From Gammaproteobacteria bacterium (lineage in GTDB: Bacteria > Pseudomonadota > Gammaproteobacteria > UBA6429), in contig DAOVYB010000031.1 of assembly GCA_030635835.1 (NCBI GenBank), forward strand, positions 1 to 12,001: a stretch of 12,001 nucleotides of DNA, written 5' to 3'. Position 1 is the first letter of the stretch, and the number at the start of each line of letters is the position of its first letter. The translations under genes and the position numbers were made by a program. Under the pieces are notes generated by a model. That model made no database searches and was not told the origin of the DNA. It worked only from the letters and a program-made list of their open reading frames with translations. Below, piece by piece: positions 6,400-12,001 of this stretch.

Positions 6400-7959
6400 T
6401 TAAACATCACCTGCTTGTGGATGTTCACGTTCTGCCGGATCAAGAATTTTATTCAGGGCATTGATATATGATTTAGCGGATGCAATAACAATATCGGTAT
6501 CTGCTCCCTGACCATTTACAATACGCCCGCCTTTTTCAAGACGTACAGTTACCTCTCCCTGGGAATCGGTACCGCTGGTAATATTATTTACTGAATAAAG
6601 TTGTAACTCTGTTCCGGAATTTACAATTTTTTCAATTGCCTTAAAGGTTGCATCAACCGGCCCACCGCCTTCTGCTTCGGCAATTTTTTCTTCACCACCA
6701 ACATTTAAAGTAATATTTGCGTCCGGTGTTTCACCCGTTTCAGTACAAACTTTTAATGAGACTAAACGATAATATTCATTTTCAGCGGCAGTACTTGTTT
6801 CCGTCACTAATGCTTGTAAGTCTTCATCAAATATTTCATGTTTTTTATCCGCTAAATCTTTAAAGCGGGAAAAAGCATCATTCAACTCATCTTCTGATTT
6901 AAATTCAACACCTAACTCCTGCAAACGCGTTCGAAAAGCATTACGTCCGGAGTGTTTTCCTAAAACCATTCTGTTTGCTGACCAGCCAACATCTTCAGCA
7001 AGCATGATTTCATATGTTTCACGGTTCTTTAATACACCATCCTGATGAATGCCCGACTCATGAGCAAAAGCATTTACTCCGACTATCGCCTTATTCGGCT
7101 GTACCGCAAAACCGGTAATACCTGAAACTAAACGCGAAGCGGGTACTATCTGTGTAGTATCAATATGCTCTATTGAACATGGGAAAATATCTTTGCGTGT
7201 TTTAACCGCCATGACTATTTCTTCTAATGAAGCATTACCCGCACGTTCACCCAAACCATTAATGGTACATTCAACTTGTCGTGCGCCATTCATTACAGCA
7301 GACAAGGAGTTGGCAACTGCTAAACCTAAATCATTATGACAATGCACAGAGAAAATGGCTTTATCTGCATTTGGAATACCTTCTCTTAAAATTTTAATTA
7401 AGCCACCAAATTGCTCCGGCACGTTATAACCCACAGTGTCGGGAATATTTAATGTGGTCGCACCGGCGTCGATCACAGCTTCTAATATGCGACATAAAAA
7501 TTCAGGTTCTGAACGACCCGCATCTTCGGGGGAAAATTCAACATTATCAGTATACTGACGTGCACGTTTTACCGCGCGGACTGCCTGCTCAATCACTTGT
7601 TCAGGTTCCATACGTAATTTCATTTGCATATGGATAGGTGATGTTGCGATAAAAGTATGAATCCGACCACTGTTTGCATCTTTTAATGCTTCACCAGCTC
7701 GATCAATATCCTTATCTAAAGCACGAGCCAAGCCACAAATGGTACTATCTTTAATAGTTTGAGCAACTGCTTGCACACCCTCGAAATCACCCTGGCTGGC
7801 AATTGGAAATCCAGCCTCAATCACATCGACATGCATTTTTTCCAGCATTTTCGCGATACGCACTTTTTCTTCTTTGGTCATCGAAGCGCCTGGGCTTTGT
7901 TCGCCATCGCGTAAAGTTGTATCAAAAATAATTAATTTGTCTTGTTTACTATTGGACAT
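6400..7959 (-). CDS. leuA: 2-isopropylmalate synthase
   Basis: 519 residues, standard length for the long bacterial form. It condenses acetyl-CoA with 2-oxoisovalerate, the first committed step of leucine synthesis, and is feedback-inhibited by leucine. Catalytic TIM-barrel: [15 protein letters not shown] (13-27), [13 protein letters not shown] (235-247), metal ligands HCHND (206-210), and ESGIHQDG and [10 protein letters not shown] further on. The C-terminal leucine-binding regulatory domain is about residues 390-505, including [16 protein letters not shown] and the [13 protein letters not shown] segment. GGAGAG lies about 7 bases before the ATG. A leucine-rich leader frame precedes it (8087-8137), suggesting attenuation in addition to enzyme inhibition. 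It is downstream of pssA but has its own promoter. Confidence 0.98.
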   Translation of the reverse strand: MSNSKQDKLIIFDTTLRDGEQSPGASMTKEEKVRIAKMLEKMHVDVIEAGFPIASQGDFEGVQAVAQTIKDSTICGLARALDKDIDRAGEALKDANSGRIHTFIATSPIHMQMKLRMEPEQVIEQAVRAVKRARQYTDNVEFSPEDAGRSEPEFLCRILEAVIDAGATTLNIPDTVGYNVPEQFGGLIKILREGIPNADKAIFSVHCHNDLGLAVANSLSAVMNGARQVECTINGLGERAGNASLEEIVMAVKTRKDIFPCSIEHIDTTQIVPASRLVSGITGFAVQPNKAIVGVNAFAHESGIHQDGVLKNRETYEIMLAEDVGWSANRMVLGKHSGRNAFRTRLQELGVEFKSEDELNDAFSRFKDLADKKHEIFDEDLQALVTETSTAAENEYYRLVSLKVCTETGETPDANITLNVGGEEKIAEAEGGGPVDATFKAIEKIVNSGTELQLYSVNNITSGTDSQGEVTVRLEKGGRIVNGQGADTDIVIASAKSYINALNKILDPAEREHPQAGDV

Positions 7960-8034
7960 CTAAATCTCTCCATTCTGAGCCCAATTATGCCATGGACTGC
8001 AGATAAATCTAACAGGGTTTTCATTCAAATTATT

Positions 8035-8094
8035 CAGCTAGTGATGAAGTAGGCGCCCTAGCCAGACGCGCTCTGTAATATATGCCCTAAGGCA
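8035..8094 (-). promoter_or_regulatory. Mutually exclusive RNA stems in the leuA leader (candidate attenuator)
   Basis: TGCCTTAG (8094 down to 8087, covering the leader stop codon) can pair with CTAGGGCG (8061 down to 8054), 8 pairs with two wobbles. The overlapping TGGCTAG (8064 down to 8058) can instead pair with CTAGCTG (8041 down to 8035), 7 pairs with two wobbles. The two stems share CTAG, so only one can form; a ribosome stalled on the leucine codons would favour the second. I do not see a GC-rich hairpin with a U-run, so termination is not proven and the control could be on translation. Confidence 0.35.
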
Positions 8095-8137
8095 GTAGAC
8101 GTAGCAGGAAGAGACTTAAATTAAAACTTTCAGACAC
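8087..8137 (-). CDS. Candidate leucine leader peptide of leuA
   Basis: 16 codons, product MSESFNLSLFLLRLLP, from GTG 8137 to TAG 8087, with GAAGG 7 bases before the start. Six of the last ten residues are leucine, in the codons TTA, CTC, CTG, CTA, CTA and CTG, placed just before the stop. It lies about 70 bases after the predicted transcript start and 127 bases before leuA. Leader peptides rich in the end product are the hallmark of amino-acid attenuators, known for leu operons in enterobacteria. The frame is open further upstream to ATG 8203 (39 codons), but that ATG falls almost at the predicted transcript start. Too short to detect by homology; support is the composition, the ribosome site and the position. 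Confidence 0.6.
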   Translation of the reverse strand: MSESFNLSLFLLRLLP

Positions 8138-8212
8138 AGATAAGCCTTCACTATGCTGAACATAGCTGCTGTTAATGGCTTTTGTGTTACTTGGAGTGTT
8201 CATATGCCTAAT

Positions 8213-8241
8213 ATAATAGCCTGTGTTTCTGATTTTGCCAA
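8213..8241 (-). promoter_or_regulatory. Sigma-70-type promoter for leuA
   Basis: TTGGCA (8241 down to 8236), exactly 17 bases, TATTAT (8218 down to 8213) on the minus strand. Five of six -35 bases and five of six -10 bases match consensus. It lies 30 bases beyond the pssA stop, so leuA has its own start and a leader of about 250 bases. The remaining leader sequence between this promoter and leuA encodes no other gene I can see; CTATG-TTCAG-CATAG (8165-8151) is a small hairpin just before the leader peptide. Confidence 0.7.
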
Positions 8242-8271
8242 GTCCCTGATTTGTGATGCCACACTCAGAAC

Positions 8272-9033
8272 TTAATCTGTCTTACCCTGTTGTTTAAGTG
8301 AAGCACGCTCAGCACGACGACGACGTAATAAAATCAACGTATATACAGGCCCGGATAAGGCATAAACGAAAAAGATCACAAATAATAGTTGCTCAGGTGC
8401 AGCCGAAACAAAAACCAGCGCTAAAACAATCATCAAAATAGTGGCAAAAGGCACTTTGCTACGCCAGTTAATGCCTTTGAAACTATGATAGCGAACATTA
8501 CTGACCATCAATAAGCCGGCAAAAAGTGTTGTAACAAGCGCCACTTTTTGCAAAGTCGGCATAGACAGGTATTGCTGTATTAATGCACCATTCCAGATCA
8601 GTCCAGCCACAATCGCTGCTGCTGCGGGACTAGCTAAGCCCTGAAAATAATTCTTATCACTATGAGTGGCTTGTGTATTAAACCTTGCCAGGCGTAAAGC
8701 CGCACAAACGACATAAACAAATGACACTAACCAGCCAATTTTACCCAGACTCGATAATGTCCATAAATACATGACCAATGCAGGAGCCAGGCCGAATGAC
8801 ACCATATCAGCCAAACTATCAAATTCTGCACCAAAATCAGTTTCAGTATTGGTTAAACGTGCAACTCGTCCATCGACACCATCAAGCACCATGGCAACAA
8901 ATATCGCAATTGCAGCTGTTTCAAACTGATTATTAATCGATGAAACAATGGCGTAAAAACCACAGAACAAAGCTGAGGTAGTGAAAAGATTGGGTAATAA
9001 ATAAATACCGCGACGAGGTTTTTTAGTTGTCAT
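8272..9033 (-). CDS. pssA: CDP-diacylglycerol-serine O-phosphatidyltransferase
   Basis: 253 residues, an integral membrane enzyme of the CDP-alcohol phosphatidyltransferase family (type II PssA). It makes phosphatidylserine from CDP-diacylglycerol and serine at the inner membrane. The family motif is complete: D51-x2-D54-G-x2-A58-R59-x8-G68-x3-D72-x3-D76. About seven hydrophobic segments are visible, and the C-terminus is basic (LLRRRRAERASLKQQGK). The start MTTKKPRRGIYLLPNLFTTS is typical. It follows the decarboxylase-like gene after 100 bases that hold a small hairpin (ATCCTA / TAGGAT, 9065-9081) but no clear terminator, so the two are probably cotranscribed. The gene order ilvC-psd-pssA-leuA is common in beta- and gammaproteobacteria. 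Confidence 0.95.
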   Translation of the reverse strand: MTTKKPRRGIYLLPNLFTTSALFCGFYAIVSSINNQFETAAIAIFVAMVLDGVDGRVARLTNTETDFGAEFDSLADMVSFGLAPALVMYLWTLSSLGKIGWLVSFVYVVCAALRLARFNTQATHSDKNYFQGLASPAAAAIVAGLIWNGALIQQYLSMPTLQKVALVTTLFAGLLMVSNVRYHSFKGINWRSKVPFATILMIVLALVFVSAAPEQLLFVIFFVYALSGPVYTLILLRRRRAERASLKQQGKTD

Positions 9034-9133
9034 GTGATCTTTATTATCTCGTTATGAAGTTAGAATCCTAAAACATAGGATACAACAATATCAATACTTT
9101 AAGAAAATTGTTTTCACCATCATCATTTAAGCA

Positions 9134-9763
9134 TTAGGAATGATGCTTTAAAGAGGCTAAAAGTGATGTTCCAGCCTCAACGCTATCACCCACATTTGCT
9201 TTTATTATACTCTCTGTGGGCACATAAATATCCACACAAGCACCAAATGGAATAATTCCACAACGGTGCCCCTGCCCAATGCGTTGCCCAATCACTGCAT
9301 CACAACTCAGCTTCTTAAAAAATCGCCCGGGTCGCAAAACAATCATAATATCGTCATTTTCATCCGTTTTAATCTGAATTGCATGAGCTAACGAGCGCTC
9401 ATCATCATCATCTTCCGGATCTAACCACTGCTGAATAATCTTGCCTTCAGTCACACTTCGAATTGAAAAAATATCTGTCAGTGACATCGAAATACGAAAT
9501 AAAAAAGCATCACGGCCTAGAAATGGATCGGGATGTGCTTCAGCCAAAATCACAGTGCCATTAACCGGGCTCACTAAACCCAAAGGATCAGAAGGTAAGG
9601 CTAAATGAGGATCACGGTAAAGCCATAACAAAACCAAAGGCAATAACCACAATACCACAGCATAGTGACTGACATAATGCTGTAATGCAGCAATAATCAG
9701 ACTAAGAATGAAAATTAATCTCCAGCCTTCTTTTGCAATAATCGGATGTCTTGAAACTGCCAT
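9134..9763 (-). CDS. Phosphatidylserine decarboxylase family protein lacking catalytic residues
   Basis: 209 residues, the size of short-form decarboxylase proenzymes, with two N-terminal membrane segments (about 14-49). Family landmarks can be aligned, but the key residues differ. SPADG reads SPVNG (65-69, Asp to Asn68). The DVHVNRAP block reads DIFSIRSV (97-104, His to Phe99). The self-cleavage motif FGSR reads FGAC (173-176, Ser to Ala175). That serine supplies the pyruvoyl group in every active family member I know, so this chain should neither self-cleave nor decarboxylate. The frame is intact, with no stop or shift, so it is probably a kept pseudoenzyme or partner rather than a decaying gene. 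It sits in the usual psd position before pssA. A true decarboxylase would then be expected elsewhere in the genome. Confidence 0.85.
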   Translation of the reverse strand: MAVSRHPIIAKEGWRLIFILSLIIAALQHYVSHYAVVLWLLPLVLLWLYRDPHLALPSDPLGLVSPVNGTVILAEAHPDPFLGRDAFLFRISMSLTDIFSIRSVTEGKIIQQWLDPEDDDDERSLAHAIQIKTDENDDIMIVLRPGRFFKKLSCDAVIGQRIGQGHRCGIIPFGACVDIYVPTESIIKANVGDSVEAGTSLLASLKHHS

Positions 9764-9839
9764 ACTAACTCTAATTTATCGTTTTTATTTTTCGGGTTAA
9801 AGGTTATGTATAAAAATAAGTGCTTTAAATCTGGATACA

Positions 9840-9938
9840 GAACAGGGGGAGTCAAATGAAGGCGCGCTATTCGCCGTCCTTGGCCGCTCGACTGCTTCAT
9901 CCTTGAAGCAGACGGCCTTAATTTGACTCCCCCTGTTC
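9840..9938. repeat. 99-bp palindromic repeat element with 24-bp terminal inverted repeats
   Basis: Ends GAACAGGGGGAGTCAAAT and its reverse complement, extended to 24 bases with one mismatch. The interior holds a perfect 8-bp stem CTGCTTCA / TGAAGCAG with loop TCCT, plus the shorter GGCG / CGCC pairing. It carries no gene; reading frames across it are by-products of the palindrome. It looks like a non-autonomous, MITE- or REP-type repeat between the ilvC terminator and the decarboxylase-like gene. The 76 bases between it and that gene (9764-9839) show no feature I can name. Confidence 0.75.
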
Positions 9939-9980
9939 CATATCCTCACACAGAGTTTATAAAATAATCGTTCCATTATT

Positions 9981-10014
9981 TTAAAATAAAAAAAGCCGAG
10001 CAAATGCTCGGCTT
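9981..10014 (-). terminator. Strong intrinsic terminator of the ilv operon
   Basis: Ten-bp stem AAGCCGAGCA / TGCTCGGCTT, followed on the minus strand by a TTTTTTTATTTT tract. It ends transcription coming from ilvC and separates it from the lipid genes, which must therefore have a start between here and 9763 or rely on readthrough. Confidence 0.9.
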
Positions 10015-10034
10015 CTTTATTATCAGCTACCGCC

Positions 10035-10152
10035 TCGGACACTGAGAAGTTTGAGGGCAAGGCAAATACTTACGAAAAAACGGAATGCACACGTAGTGCA
10101 TGAGTATTTTGAGTAAGTATTTAACGCCGCCATCATGCTTCTCCGTGTTCGA
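10035..10152. repeat. 118-bp nested palindromic repeat element next to the ilvC stop
   Basis: Three concentric inverted repeats: outer TCGGACACTGAGAAG (10035-10049) against 10138-10152 (13 of 15 match), middle AAATACTTAC (10064-10073) against GTAAGTATTT (10113-10122, perfect), inner ATGCAC (10085-10090) against GTGCAT (10096-10101, perfect). It starts 3 bases past the ilvC stop and would form one long branched hairpin in the ilv transcript before the terminator. No coding content. It resembles intergenic repeats I recall from other gammaproteobacteria, but I cannot name a family. Confidence 0.7.
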
Positions 10153-10154
10153 AA

Positions 10155-11186
<1,032 letters not shown>

Positions 11187-11221
11187 TTAAATGTTAAATT
11201 TGGTCGTGTTAAAAAATAATG

Positions 11222-11250
11222 TATGTATTAAATATAATATATGTATTAAA
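11222..11250. repeat. Direct repeat TATGTATTAAA (two copies)
   Basis: Two identical 11-base copies at 11222-11232 and 11240-11250, 18 bases apart, in the A/T-rich gap between ilvH and ilvC. They could be a protein-binding pair or simply local A/T repetition. Confidence 0.35.
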
Positions 11251-11251
11251 G

Positions 11252-11749
11252 CTAGACTCGTAAGCACGTTTCACCGCGTGTAATACCTGTTGCGCCTGAA
11301 CGTACTGTTTCCAAAATATCTGCTGTATTCATTGCTTTAATAAATCCGTCTAACTTACTACTTTCACCTGTTAGCTCAATGACATAAGTAGTATCAGTCA
11401 CATCAAGTATCTGGCCATGAAAAATATCAGCCTGACGTTTAACTTCTTCACGTTTTTCACTTGTGTCAGCCTGAACTTTAATCAACATAAGTTCACGCTC
11501 AATATGTTCACCATTAGCGGTGATATCCACCAGCTTAACTACATCAATGAGTTTATCGAGCTGTTTATTAATTTGCTCAATAATTTCATCAGAACCTGAA
11601 GTCACAATTGTCATACGAGATAATGTTTCGTCTTCTGTTGGCGCAACTGTGAGTGATTCAATGTTATAGCCGCGCGCAGAAAACAACCCTGCTACACGTG
11701 ACAATGCACCTGATTCATTTTCCATTAACAATGAGATTATATGTTGCAT
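11252..11749 (-). CDS. ilvH: Acetolactate synthase, small regulatory subunit
   Basis: 165 residues, close to the 163 of E. coli IlvH. An N-terminal ACT domain (about 4-75, starting ISLLMENESGALSRVAGLFSARGYNIESLTVAPTED) binds valine and activates and feedback-regulates the catalytic subunit. The C-terminal domain contains the ADIFHGQILDVTDTTYVIELTG and ETVRSGATGITRGE stretches typical of the family. It begins 1 base after the large-subunit stop, with AGAGAG inside the end of that gene acting as ribosome site, so the two subunits are translationally coupled. The symbol could equally be ilvN in some annotations. Confidence 0.96.
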   Translation of the reverse strand: MQHIISLLMENESGALSRVAGLFSARGYNIESLTVAPTEDETLSRMTIVTSGSDEIIEQINKQLDKLIDVVKLVDITANGEHIERELMLIKVQADTSEKREEVKRQADIFHGQILDVTDTTYVIELTGESSKLDGFIKAMNTADILETVRSGATGITRGETCLRV

Positions 11750-11750
11750 C

Positions 11751-12001
11751 TTAAGCTAACTCTCTTTCATGCATTTCATGATGACCTTTACCAGCGGCAA
11801 TCATTGGATAAACGTTTTCTTTTTGATCGGTAATGAAGTCCATAAAGACTAAACGATCTTTCATCGCAAAGGCTTCTTTTAACGCACCTTCAACATCTTC
11901 TGGTTTTTCAATACGCATGCCAACATGGCCATACGCTTCTGCGAGTTTTACAAAATCTGGCAAAGCCTCAACATAAGACTGCGAATAGCGGCTTTCGTAA
12001 A
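11751..12001 (-). CDS. ilvI: Acetolactate synthase, large catalytic subunit (3' end only)
   Basis: Only the last 83 or so codons are in the window; the frame stays open to the right edge. The readable end runs YESRYSQSYVEALPDFVKLAEAYGH and then VGMRIEKPEDVEGAL, DRLVFMDFITDQKENVYPMI and AAGKGHHEMHERELA. This is the C-terminal thiamine-diphosphate-binding domain of IlvB/IlvI-type enzymes, which condense two pyruvates, or pyruvate with 2-oxobutyrate. The DFITDQKENVYPMIAAGKGHHEM block is diagnostic. Pairing with an IlvH-like subunit favours ilvI, but ilvB is possible. Confidence 0.95.
   Translation of the reverse strand, partial: YESRYSQSYVEALPDFVKLAEAYGHVGMRIEKPEDVEGALKEAFAMKDRLVFMDFITDQKENVYPMIAAGKGHHEMHERELA

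Noticed and set aside
7452..7637. Plus-strand open frame of 61 codons inside leuA
   Set aside because: It lies wholly antisense to a strongly conserved part of leuA, has no ribosome site I trust and a product of no recognisable family.
8138..8203. Longer leader frame starting at ATG 8203
   Set aside because: The ATG lies within a few bases of the predicted transcript start, leaving no room for a ribosome site. The GTG at 8137 has GAAGG at ideal spacing.
9103..9115. GAAAA / TTTTC hairpin after the decarboxylase-like gene
   Set aside because: Five A/T-rich pairs with a 3-base loop and no U-tract; not a credible terminator.
9715..10060. Two overlapping minus-strand open frames (9715-9900 and 9797-10060)
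   Set aside because: They run through the palindromic element and the ilv terminator and into the decarboxylase-like gene. Their openness comes from the repeat sequence, and there is no ribosome site or recognisable product.
11417..11599. Plus-strand open frame of 60 codons inside ilvH
   Set aside because: It is antisense to a clear conserved gene, and its Phe/Asn-rich product looks like a by-product of A/T-rich complement.

Overview
The window looks like a chromosomal segment of an AT-rich gammaproteobacterium. The evidence is the order ilvB/I-ilvH-ilvC-(psd-like)-pssA-leuA, a class I IlvC of 338 aa, prfC, a uracil-DNA-glycosylase-like gene directly before rimI, and an ECF sigma operon ending in a DUF3106 protein. 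I cannot place it to genus. Nearly everything is on the minus strand, so biological order runs from high to low coordinates; the one clear plus-strand gene is at 4768-4989. I see no insertion sequence, prophage, CRISPR array, tRNA or rRNA.

Right part (12001 down to 6400), branched-chain amino acids and phospholipid. The 3' end of the acetolactate synthase large subunit is followed after 1 nt by ilvH and then ilvC. After ilvC come a large nested palindromic repeat, a strong intrinsic terminator and a second palindromic repeat. Next is a phosphatidylserine-decarboxylase-family gene whose signature residues, including the autocatalytic serine, are replaced, then pssA, then leuA. The 312-base leuA leader holds a good sigma-70-type promoter and a 16-codon reading frame with six leucine codons just before its stop. 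This looks like a leucine attenuation leader not present among ordinary ORF calls.

Middle part (6331 down to 2978). A family-4-type uracil-DNA-glycosylase homologue keeps its four iron-sulfur cysteines but has altered active-site motifs. It is followed by rimI (ribosomal protein S18 acetyltransferase). A small plus-strand gene of unknown role, with its own promoter, converges on rimI. Divergent from it is prfC (release factor 3), which ends at a textbook terminator.

Left part (2842 down to 194), a compact five-gene unit: a very basic secreted protein of 11-residue repeats, an ECF sigma factor, a single-pass membrane protein (DUF3619-like, putative anti-sigma), a small acidic secreted protein, and a very basic secreted DUF3106 protein. 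The last four genes overlap by 8-11 bases. The exported parts are strongly acidic or strongly basic, which suggests an envelope-sensing module based on charge pairing; that is inference. The window ends in three short REP-like palindromes (1-180).

The most notable points are the apparent dead decarboxylase beside pssA, the candidate leucine leader peptide, the exact internal duplication in the hendecad-repeat protein, and the sigma-factor operon with oppositely charged secreted products.
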